From NCBI RefSeq assembly GCF_018070045.1, contig NZ_JAGPYK010000026.1:22565-86564 (forward strand): a stretch of DNA of 64,000 bases, given 5' to 3'. A program made the position numbers and the translations under genes. How positions within the stretch are numbered: position 1 is the stretch's first letter; every line of letters begins with the position of its first letter. This stretch comes from Micromonospora sp. U21 (GTDB lineage: Bacteria; Actinomycetota; Actinomycetes; Mycobacteriales; Micromonosporaceae). Below are positions 27,601-33,224 of this stretch, one piece after another. Under the pieces are notes generated by a model that was not told the DNA's origin, ran no database searches, and saw only the letters and a list, made by a program, of their open reading frames with translations.

Positions 27601-27882
27601 GGAGTCGACGCCTCCGGAGATTGAGCGCGGAAGGTTCGCGTGGGTAAGGCGGCGCATGATGCGCGCCTCGCGTTCGAATCTCTGGACCGCCTTGTCATCC
27701 GCAGTCGAGTCGATGACTGCGCCGGACCGGCTCCGCAGGATCAACTTGACCGCGATGACGCGATCCGGTGAGCCCTCCGACGCCCGCATGTCCTCCGCTC
27801 GGTGGACCTCCCCCATGTTTCCCCTGCCGATTGCGTTCAGCAGGCGGAATCGGTCCGCCACCAGTTCCAGGTTCACGGCCAC
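21646..27882 (-). CDS. Giant Ser/Thr kinase - DEAD/DEAH helicase - DUF1998 - nuclease fusion
   Basis: The GTG at 27882 opens 2,078 residues in one unbroken frame. The kinase has glycine loop IGRGNMGEV (18-26), K46 in IAVKL, HRDLKPSN (146-153), DFG (166-168) and APE (195-197), so all catalytic residues are present. A helicase follows, with TGTGSGKS (449-456), VFDELHTYRGRQG (DELH at 574-577), ELGVDISELN, and YAQRSGRAGRSGQP (motif VI). The DUF1998 module contains EAAEGGAGVLRL and zinc-type CAWGCYECLLTYGNQ (from 1922). The last 100 residues, ARPDYVYRLPG then VFVDGPVHEH and DREAEERLHDAGWEVVRF, resemble a Vsr/DUF559-type PD-(D/E)XK nuclease. Helicase and DUF1998 correspond to DrmA plus DrmB functions, or to a DruE/MrfA-type single chain. 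The role in phage defence is inferred. Confidence 0.85.
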   Translation of the reverse strand: MAVNLELVADRFRLLNAIGRGNMGEVHRAEDMRASEGSPDRVIAVKLILRSRSGAVIDSTADDKAVQRFEREARIMRRLTHANLPRSISGGVDSSGLPYIAMEFLDGETLRDLISEQPQLPISWVAALGAQIADGLTAAHAAGVIHRDLKPSNVMLLRGGLVKVLDFGMGRLIEADEAERLTSTGVTVGTARYMAPEQFRASSVTQAADLYALGCVLFELLSGVPPFHSGSAHEVGQKHLEEPPPPVRVLRSDVPRSLERLIERLLAKDPADRPEDAGAVREVLLPLVQGEAKVPGWDDFNPVRHFQAGHTIGAAHTRPADPAAEAFSRPAPGMDVFEVHRELIREYRAFTEGGTTIRDERIAEFVEHDLDAKSQWPDPWLSLNPFFASGGNMLELVNEGVLHQECARIFQANKTEGGTDCDGRPLTLHRHQREAIEKAQSDASYVLTTGTGSGKSLAYIVPIVDKVLKEREREGSKAEKRVRAIIVYPMNALANSQLKELDKYLQDGYGPGHEPVTYARYTGQESDERRKEIRDSKPDILLTNYVMLELMLTRPDDRRSLIKMAQGLEFLVFDELHTYRGRQGADVALLIRRVREACQADQLQCIGTSATMSTEGSLDEQRAAVARVATTLFGTPVSAQNVIGETLIRATGASPDTVPAARLTAPGAPRAYKDLVNDPLAQWIETRFGLATDVATGRLVRQKPAKIEVAALELARESSLTAADCAGAIRATLKAGSEARHPVTERPLFAFRLHQFLSKGDTVYVTLEDKLTRHRTREYQLVLPGSDGKILLPLAFCRECGQEYLTVWRSEKDGRVVYAPRRDTAAAGGRTGGDGYLYIDPDRPWPATEEEAIEARRVPESWLETDAGGAEVVRGSYRQRLPQAITVNPRGWEGHGDLKAAFIPSPFLFCLHCGVSYEQTRGKDFAKLATLDQEGRSSATSLVSASIVRSLMQAPPEALSKKARKLLTFVDNRQDASLQAGHFNDFVQVTQLRGALYRAVVEAGDEGVNHEKLAERVTAALGLSLGDYAREADLAPSMASLAAKTLRDVIAFRLYLDLERGWRITMPNLEQTGLLKIDYQDLAWLAGRQERWSAAHEKLRAAEPDERVKIMRVVLDEMRRALAIDVQYFRDDFDSLQRASEERLIDPWLLSGSDRPKVGAAYPQPSGRGLDRSNLFLSGRGKVGKYLRRVHFPDLSWSDAQEMIVDLLEVLKRGGQVTEVSQVPERAGRFRRSAGTPVTGYQVSAAALIWRAGSGQTGSHDPLTRTYASGDGPRVNTFFRDLYQTAAGTLAGLTAREHTAQVDPVERERREEAFRKAELKLLYCSPTMELGVDISELNAVMMRNVPPTPANYAQRSGRAGRSGQPALVTTYCATGNSHDQYYFRRSERMVAGAVAPPRLDLANEDLVRSHVHAVWLAEAGLKLGRAIPEIIDISYLEESRRPDPALGLQDHVAAALRDTHAQGRAVAAARTVFAGLLPDFGQSTWWDENWIEDTIRTTPERFNRAFDRWRDLFRAALVDQAEQNRRVLDHTLSERDRKIAVGRRKEAETQLNLLKNETVESRSVLSDFNPYRYLASEGFLPGYSFPRLPLAAYVPTSGRPFGDGDYLQRPRFLAIREFGPGALIYHEGARYQVTRIQLPPDAAGEVVTTEARRCVSCGYHHDTRGGAVRCEMCNEKLDVTTNGLLHLHTVYTKRRERISSDEEERRRAGYRLVTSYRFQDHGARSGRQDAVVSEGNEQLATVSYGDSATVRITNVGRVRAKQDEPDGFWLDPADGRWMNERDAGEASGDSSEMPVVDADGNEKRRKKRVIPYVEDRRNILVVKLDEPLDYDVALTLMYALERGIEAAFELEDSELTTELLPPNDGPRDRMLFTEAAEGGAGVLRLMQSDPTALARAATAALDICHFGPDGTDRGGPHPDRPCAWGCYECLLTYGNQLNHQSINRHLIRDLLLRFVGASARTTGQGESRTEQLQRLTGQSDTALEAKLITWLKQRGLRLPDEAQTFVSAALARPDYVYRLPGVTVAVFVDGPVHEHAAVADRDREAEERLHDAGWEVVRFPHDADWSEIAAKHRYCFGG

Positions 27883-28123
27883 CCCACAGTCCCCATTAGC
27901 CGTCTTCGATAGCTCTGCGTCGCTCGGACACGCGCCAGGTCAGCGGCGGCTCCCCGCTCGACCCCTCATCGACTTCCTTTCGTTTTCCTTAAGGCGAGCA
28001 GTATGCCCGGCCACCTTCATGACCGTGGTCCGCTAGACGGCCAAGATGATCAACCGAGTTTCAGTGGGTCGGTTCCTTACGGACGATTCATACTTCGCTA
28101 GGTTTCGGCGTAGGAGTCGGCGT

Positions 28124-28423
28124 GTGACGATCTCCGCGCCCGATGACGTGGCCGAGCAACTGGACGCGCTACCCGCCCGTCAGGTTTCCGCCTACGTCAC
28201 CGAGGCGCTGCGCCGCCGTCGGGTATCCGACGACATGCGGGCCGCCCCGTGGGCGGCCGGGCACGGCGAGTTCCCGTACGACCCGGAGGGCGCGGCGCGG
28301 CGGCTGGCGGCCCGCCCGGTAACACCGGAGATGCGCGAGGCGGCGATAGCCCGTGCGGCGGAGCTGCTGGAGCGCCCGGTCGACGAGGTCCGCGCCGACT
28401 TCGACCGGCCGAGTGCGGCGTGA
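28124..28423 (+). CDS. Ribbon-helix-helix antitoxin (VapB-like)
   Basis: The GTG at 28124 with AGGAG upstream is preferred over an ATG at 28046, giving 99 residues. The N-terminus VTISAPDDVAEQLDALPARQ then VSAYVTEALRRRR is a ribbon-helix-helix DNA-binding motif. The acidic and helical C-terminal part would wrap the toxin. Its stop overlaps the PIN-domain start as GTGA, the standard type II toxin-antitoxin layout. The pair lies just upstream of, and divergent from, the kinase-helicase operon, where such modules often stabilise defence islands. Confidence 0.85.
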   Translation: MTISAPDDVAEQLDALPARQVSAYVTEALRRRRVSDDMRAAPWAAGHGEFPYDPEGAARRLAARPVTPEMREAAIARAAELLERPVDEVRADFDRPSAA

Positions 28424-28821
28424 GCGCACCGGTCTACGTGCTCGACACCGGCGTCCTGATGGCCTACGCCCAGGGTGTCGACGCCCTCAGTGAAGCGATG
28501 GTGGCGGCGGCCGACGCCAATGCGACGGTTGCCGTGCCGCTGGTCTGCCTGCTCGAGGCGTACAGCCTGCTCAACCATACCGAGTACGCGTACCTGTCGA
28601 TGATGCGTCGCAATCCGGCCGTACGGGTCCTCACACCGGCCCTGCAAGTCGACCGGGCCGACGGCTGTCCGGTCGCCGGGGGCATGGCCCGGCAGGCCGG
28701 GCGCCTCGGAGCCGGCCACGCGGCCTTCGTCGCGATCAGCAGCGCTGCCGGCCTCATCACGTCTCGGGCCGATCAGGTGCGGAAGGTGCTCGGCGACGAC
28801 TGGCCCATCGTCGAGGTCTGA
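28420..28821 (+). CDS. PIN-domain toxin (VapC-like) with an altered active site
   Basis: This 133-residue protein starts SAPVYVLDTGVLMAYAQG, carrying the first PIN aspartate, and has VPLVCLLEAYSL with the conserved glutamate. In VapC the third acidic residue usually comes in a DAH or DAA context. Here the segment reads RLGAGHAAFVAI, with Gly-His where the aspartate is expected. A later aspartate is present in LITSRADQVRKV. PIN toxins cut tRNA or rRNA using Mg2+ held by three or four acidic residues, so activity may be reduced or differently organised. It is translated from a GTG overlapping the antitoxin stop. Confidence 0.82.
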   Translation: MSAPVYVLDTGVLMAYAQGVDALSEAMVAAADANATVAVPLVCLLEAYSLLNHTEYAYLSMMRRNPAVRVLTPALQVDRADGCPVAGGMARQAGRLGAGHAAFVAISSAAGLITSRADQVRKVLGDDWPIVEV

Positions 28822-28823
28822 CC

Positions 28824-30728
28824 TCACTGCGGGGCGTCCGGTCTGATCGACCCGCGCGCCAGCCCGTCGGCCGTGAGCTGGGCCAGCTCCGCACCCAGCA
28901 AGGCGGCCTGCCTGATCGCTGACTCGAAGGCGTCGAGGCGCCGGAACGCGTCCCCGTGCGCCCGTTGCTCGTCGAGCGACAGCCGCCGCACCTGCGCCCG
29001 CCGAATGTCGAACCGCATGGTTCCCGAGAGACTCGACGCCTGCTTCTCGTTCGCTGACGTCCGCAGCTGGCCCGCCAGGAACCACGGGTCCAGCGCCGCC
29101 GGGTTGGGTCGCAGCAGGTAGAGGTTGCGCCCCAACAGCGCTCCCTCTGCGGTGACCACCCGCGGGATGAGCTGCCGCGCGATCATCGGCACCACCACGT
29201 CCCCCACAGCGAGGGGGATCTCCTGCCCGAACCGGTCGTCGACCCGCCCGGACGCCTCCACCCCGGCGAGCACGTCCGGCACGGTGAGCACCGGCGGCCC
29301 ATCGGGTGCGGGTATGGATGTGCCGGCGCGGACCGGGCCGATGAGTTGAAGCGCCCCGGTCTTTGCCAGCTCCCCCACCGTGAGGAAGAGGCCGTCTGGC
29401 CCGTCGGGCGCGGGTGTGACCTGCGGCAGCAGCGCCGGCAGCTCGCCGACGATGGCGGCCAGGCGTTCCCTGGTGCGTACCAGATGCTCTCCTGAAGCCT
29501 CGCCCGCGACGGCCGGTTGTCGGCGCGCGGGGGTGAGGTCGACCTCCTCGTCGAGTAGCTCGATGACCGGGACCGCTCGGGCGAAGCCGGCTTCCTCGAC
29601 GTCGGCGTCCTGGGCAGTGGCGAAGGCCCGCCACGCGGCCAGCACGCGCGGGGCGGTGTCGGCCAGGTCGCCGCCGGCGGCGTCGATCAGCAGCGCCCGC
29701 GCCGGTGGCGGCGCGTCGGCTGCGGCCCGCCGCAGCACCCACAGGTGCAGCGGTACGCCGTGCGGCGCCGCCACCCCCGGCGGGAGCGCGATGACGGCTC
29801 GCAGGTGGCCTCGGCGCAGCAGTTCGCCGCGGATCCGTTTGCCGGCGCGCCGGCTGGCCACCGTGGGCGGCATCAGCAGTACGGCGTGCCCGCCCACGCG
29901 CAGGTGTGCCAAGGCGTGCTGCGCCCAGGCCAGCTCCGGTTCGGTACGGGGTGTGGTGCCGACGATCCAGCGGGGATCGTGGCCGAGTTCCTCGTCGCCC
30001 CAGTTGGTGGCGCCGAACGGCGGGTGGCAGACGACGGCGTCGACGGCGCGGCCGGCGAACGCGTCAGCGCGCAGGGAGTCACCGGGGCAGACCTCGCCGG
30101 GTACGTCGTGCAGGGCGAGCCACAGGCCGGCGAGCCGGGCCAGGTCCTCGTCGAGTTCCTGCCCGTACACCGAGGTGCTGCCGGCGCGGACGGCGGCTCG
30201 CAGGATGGCGCCGGAGCCGGCGGCCGGGTCGAGCACTGAGCCGCCGCCAACGCTGGCGAGCCCGATCATCAGGTCGGCGAGGTCATCGGGGGTGGCGAAG
30301 GGGCGGCCGGGCCCCGGTGCGGAGAACCGCTGCCACAGCTCGTCGAACGCGCCCTGCGGGCGCAGCTCGTCGGCGAGCGCGTCGACGTCGGGCAGCAGCG
30401 GCGCGAGCTGTGTGTCGGGGTGGCCGCTGCGGGAGCCGCGCTGACGGGCCAACAGCAGCGCGCCGACGGCCGCGAGCCCGGCGGCTGGGGAGTCGCTGGC
30501 CGCGGCGAGGTGTCGCCAGAGCCGGTCGGCGGTGGCGAGCTCCGGGAGCTTGCCCTGGGTGCGTAGCCACTGCTCGACCTGGATCAGGTCGAACTCGGGG
30601 CTCGCCGTCGTCCCGCCCACCGGGGCGGGGAAGTCGGCGTGCCGTTTGCGCCAGTTGCTGACCGCAGCGCGACCGACGCCGGCGAGCCGGGCGATCTCCG
30701 CTGCCGTGATGGTCGGGTTCTCCTGCAC
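28824..30728 (-). CDS. HTH - HsdM-type adenine methyltransferase - TRD fusion with HPPF motif
   Basis: A GTG start gives 634 residues. Residues 5-60 form a helix-turn-helix (ITAAEIARLAGVGRAAVSNW) like those of AlpA/MerR regulators. SAM motif I is LDPAAGSGAIL (D167). Motif IV, normally (N/D)PP(F/Y), reads CHPPFG with His235 in the catalytic position. The C-terminal 170 residues (FLTVGELAKTGALQLIGPVR, IPLAVGDVVVPM, ALDPWFLAGQLR) match an HsdS-type target recognition domain. No restriction subunit is nearby. With the catalytic Asn or Asp replaced, it may bind DNA and SAM without methylating, possibly as a regulator. Orphan methylation cannot be excluded. Confidence 0.8.
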   Translation of the reverse strand: MQENPTITAAEIARLAGVGRAAVSNWRKRHADFPAPVGGTTASPEFDLIQVEQWLRTQGKLPELATADRLWRHLAAASDSPAAGLAAVGALLLARQRGSRSGHPDTQLAPLLPDVDALADELRPQGAFDELWQRFSAPGPGRPFATPDDLADLMIGLASVGGGSVLDPAAGSGAILRAAVRAGSTSVYGQELDEDLARLAGLWLALHDVPGEVCPGDSLRADAFAGRAVDAVVCHPPFGATNWGDEELGHDPRWIVGTTPRTEPELAWAQHALAHLRVGGHAVLLMPPTVASRRAGKRIRGELLRRGHLRAVIALPPGVAAPHGVPLHLWVLRRAAADAPPPARALLIDAAGGDLADTAPRVLAAWRAFATAQDADVEEAGFARAVPVIELLDEEVDLTPARRQPAVAGEASGEHLVRTRERLAAIVGELPALLPQVTPAPDGPDGLFLTVGELAKTGALQLIGPVRAGTSIPAPDGPPVLTVPDVLAGVEASGRVDDRFGQEIPLAVGDVVVPMIARQLIPRVVTAEGALLGRNLYLLRPNPAALDPWFLAGQLRTSANEKQASSLSGTMRFDIRRAQVRRLSLDEQRAHGDAFRRLDAFESAIRQAALLGAELAQLTADGLARGSIRPDAPQ

Positions 30729-30768
30729 GTCGAAAGTCTCGCACGCCTGTCAAGCACGAGATTGTCTG

Positions 30769-30797
30769 TTGACACCGCTGTCGGACGATGCTCTTAT
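30769..30797 (+). promoter_or_regulatory. Candidate sigma-70 type promoter for the lipoprotein gene
   Basis: TTGACA at 30769-30774 is a perfect -35 element. After a 17-base spacer TCTTAT (30792-30797) is a weak -10. It is 33 bases upstream of the lipoprotein ATG. Confidence 0.5.
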
Positions 30798-30830
30798 TGA
30801 CGCCGCAACGTTCACATCAGGAGGACAACG

Positions 30831-31355
30831 ATGCGCAAGACCACCACTCTCGCTCTGATCGCCACCGGCCTCATCGCCCTGGGCTGCGGCTCCGGCGCCG
30901 CCGACACGTCCACGAGCTCCGGCGGCAGCGGCAAGGGCGAGGACGCCCCGGCGAAGACCGCCAAGGTGGGCGAGGCGGCCCGCGACGGCAAGTTCGAGTT
31001 CACGGTGAAGTCCGCCAAGTGCGGCGTCGCCAAGGTCGGCAGCGACATGCTCGGCCAGAAGGCGCAGGGCCAGTTTTGCCTGGTCACGGTCAACGTGAAG
31101 AACATCGGCAAGGAAGCGCAGATGTTCGACGGCAGCAGCCAGAAGGCGTATGCGGCCGACGGCACCGAGTACTCCGCCGACGGCGGCGCGGCGATCTACG
31201 CCAACAAGAACGCCGAGACGTTCCTCAACGACGTCAACCCCGGCAACCAGGTCAGCGGCGTCGTCGTCTTCGACATCCCGAAAAACGTCAAGCTCGCGAA
31301 GCTCGAGCTGCACGACTCGCCGTTCTCCGGCGGCGTCGACGTCGCCCTCGGCTGA
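30831..31355 (+). CDS. DUF4352-type lipoprotein
   Basis: AGGAGG precedes the ATG. The N-terminus MRKTTTLALIATGLIALGC carries a signal peptide ending in lipobox LALGC, so the mature protein should be lipid-anchored outside the membrane. A Gly/Ser-rich linker follows. The globular part (FEFTVKSAKCGVAKVG, FCLVTVNVKNIGKEAQMFDG, NPGNQVSGVVVFDIP) is the immunoglobulin-like DUF4352 fold, with two cysteines likely to form a disulfide. A direct role in defence is not evident. The next gene also encodes an exported protein. Confidence 0.88.
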   Translation: MRKTTTLALIATGLIALGCGSGAADTSTSSGGSGKGEDAPAKTAKVGEAARDGKFEFTVKSAKCGVAKVGSDMLGQKAQGQFCLVTVNVKNIGKEAQMFDGSSQKAYAADGTEYSADGGAAIYANKNAETFLNDVNPGNQVSGVVVFDIPKNVKLAKLELHDSPFSGGVDVALG

Positions 31356-31437
31356 CCTCTCCCCTGTAGCCCGGGGCGGGTCTGAACGATCCGCGCCGGC
31401 TGCTCACAGCCCATCTGTTCACATGAGGAGCCCCGTC

Positions 31438-32181
31438 ATGACCGATCCGACCACCCCGAATCCGCCCGACCAGCCGACCGAACTGCCGCAGCCCTCGGTG
31501 CCGCCCGTCGGCGGTCCGCCGTCCGCCGCGACTGCCGACACCACGCTCGTCGGCGAGTTCGGCCCTGCCACCCGGGAGAAGCGGTCCCACGTGCGGGCAT
31601 GGGCTGTCGGTGGCATCGCCCTGGCCATCGCCCTCTGCTGCGGCGGCGCTGTCATCGGCACGGTCGCCGGCGACGAACCGGAGGCGACCGCCGGTGCCAG
31701 CAGTTCGCCTGCGATCAGTCCCACGAGCGTGTCGCCGACGACAACGGCTCCCACCACTGCCGCTCCGACCAGCGCGGCCCCTACCAGCGCCAGCCCCAGC
31801 CCGACGAAGACGGCCCCGCCGCCTAAGCCGAAGCCGCCGTCGTACAAGACGCTCACTGAGCGGCAGTGGAAGCTGATCGCGAAGGACCCGGACGGTTACC
31901 TGGGGAAGACCTACGTGGTCTACGGGCGGGTCACCCAGTTCGACGCGGCCACCGGCGTCGACAGCTTCCGGGCGGACGTCGCTCACCGCCGCATGGCCGA
32001 CGAGTACGACTACGAGACCAACACCATCTTCAACGGATCCCAGTCGGACCTCGACAACCTCGTCGAGGACGACACCTTCCGCGCCAACGTCACGGTGCTC
32101 GGCTCCTACAGCTACGACACCCAGATCGGCGGCGAAACCACCGTTCCGCTGCTCCAGGTCGACTCCATCAAAGTCCTCTGA
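31438..32181 (+). CDS. Membrane-anchored hypothetical protein with Ser/Thr/Pro linker
   Basis: ATGAGGAG upstream gives a ribosome site for the ATG at 31438; the product has 247 residues. A Pro-rich cytoplasmic tail of about 50 residues precedes one membrane segment (VGGIALAIALCCGGAVIGTV). A low-complexity Thr/Ser/Pro/Ala linker (about residues 85-135) then leads to an extracellular domain (YKTLTERQWKLIAKDPDGYL, KTYVVYGRVTQFDAATG, NVTVLGSYSYDTQIGG) that looks like an OB-type small beta barrel. The gene follows the lipoprotein and may be co-transcribed with it. Exact role unknown. Confidence 0.8.
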   Translation: MTDPTTPNPPDQPTELPQPSVPPVGGPPSAATADTTLVGEFGPATREKRSHVRAWAVGGIALAIALCCGGAVIGTVAGDEPEATAGASSSPAISPTSVSPTTTAPTTAAPTSAAPTSASPSPTKTAPPPKPKPPSYKTLTERQWKLIAKDPDGYLGKTYVVYGRVTQFDAATGVDSFRADVAHRRMADEYDYETNTIFNGSQSDLDNLVEDDTFRANVTVLGSYSYDTQIGGETTVPLLQVDSIKVL

Positions 32182-32208
32182 AACTCCCCTGAGACGTCAG
32201 GAGGCGTC

Positions 32209-33027
32209 GTGCGGCCCGATGAATTCCTCCGCGCCCTGGCGCAACTCCCCCCACCATTGCACGACCGGGCACTCACCCTCCGTCCCTACGCCCGCTCCAC
32301 CCGCTGCGACGACTGCCAGCGCATCGGTGACGCCGTCCGCCTCGCTCTCACCGCCGCCCACTACGAGGAGCTGACCTCCACCGGCGAACTGCTCGATACC
32401 GCCGAGCGCCTCGCTGTCGAGCACACCGAGCACGTCCCGCCGCGCCTGGACCAGCAGCGCGGGCGCGGCCGGGTGATCCGCTGGGCGGAAGCGTCCGCGC
32501 CGCTGGTGGCTGCGACCGACGCCAGCTGGAAGGGCCGCGCCGGTGGCCTCGGGTACGTCGTCAGCGACGGCCATTACGGCGTGCTCGGTCGGGGCACCGG
32601 CCGGCTCGACCCGACCGGCGCCTCCCGGGTGCTCGTCGACGAACTCCGCGCGGTCGACTACCTGCTGACCGGGTATGACGAGGTGCCGACCGGCATGACC
32701 GTGCTGCTGGACAGCCTGACGGCTCTGCGATACCTGCACCGCTGGCAGGCCGGCGATACCGATGCGATGCCCGCCGGCTACAGCCTGCGGGAGCGCCGCT
32801 GGTCGGACCAGCCCACCCTGGTCCGGCTCGCCGAGCAGGTGGCCCGCCGCCGCGACCTGACGTTCGCGCATGTCAAGGGGCACAGCGGCCACGCCCTCAA
32901 CGAGGCCGCCGACGGCCTGTCGCACATGGCCCGCCGCCGGCGAGAGGAGTCGTTCGACCTGCGCCCTCGGGCGCACGCCCTGGTCGACGCGTTCCTGCGC
33001 GACTGGCACGCCAACGCCACGCTCTGA
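32209..33027 (+). CDS. RNase H-fold protein
   Basis: A GTG at 32209 follows AGGAGG; the product has 272 residues. Residues 98-240 form an RNase HI domain with all four acidic residues: D104 in ATDASWKGRAG, E145 in VDELRAV, D168 in LLDSLTAL and D235 in HALNEAADGLSH, plus VKGHSGH before the last one. The first 95 residues (TRCDDCQRIGDAVRLALTA) have a C-x2-C pair and are not part of the enzyme core. RNase H cuts RNA in RNA-DNA hybrids. The position between exported proteins and a Rad50-like ATPase gene suggests a defence or mobile-element role, but a hairpin terminator separates it from the ATPase gene. Confidence 0.85.
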   Translation: MRPDEFLRALAQLPPPLHDRALTLRPYARSTRCDDCQRIGDAVRLALTAAHYEELTSTGELLDTAERLAVEHTEHVPPRLDQQRGRGRVIRWAEASAPLVAATDASWKGRAGGLGYVVSDGHYGVLGRGTGRLDPTGASRVLVDELRAVDYLLTGYDEVPTGMTVLLDSLTALRYLHRWQAGDTDAMPAGYSLRERRWSDQPTLVRLAEQVARRRDLTFAHVKGHSGHALNEAADGLSHMARRRREESFDLRPRAHALVDAFLRDWHANATL

Positions 33028-33052
33028 CCGCTCCGCGGGGTGCCCGGAGCGG
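33028..33052 (+). terminator. Terminator-like hairpin after the RNase H gene
   Basis: CCGCTCCG (33028-33035) pairs with CGGAGCGG (33045-33052) around nine bases, directly after the stop codon. Confidence 0.6.
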
Positions 33053-33067
33053 CCGACGTTGAACCAC

Positions 33068-33095
33068 TGATTCGTTTGCGACATCAGCTCTACAG
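33068..33095 (+). repeat. 28-bp dispersed motif, copy B
   Basis: This segment starts TGATTCG and ends GACATCAGCTCTACAG. It matches the copies at 43104-43131 (reverse) and 43151-43178 with three and five differences. It lies 130 bases upstream of the Rad50-like ATPase gene, in otherwise noncoding DNA. Confidence 0.75.
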
Positions 33096-33224
33096 CGTCC
33101 GACAACCACCACCCTCCCGACCACGCTGCTCGCCCCAGCCGGGCCGATAACGGCCTCCCCACTTCCACCGCTCATCCCGGGCGGGCCGGCGAGTCGTCGG
33201 CCCGCGGACACCACACGCCTGGAG

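Noticed and set aside
21646..27882. Full Pgl (BREX type 2) system
   Set aside because: A kinase and a PglX-like methyltransferase are present, but no PglZ phosphatase-like or PglY ATPase gene is found in the neighbourhood.
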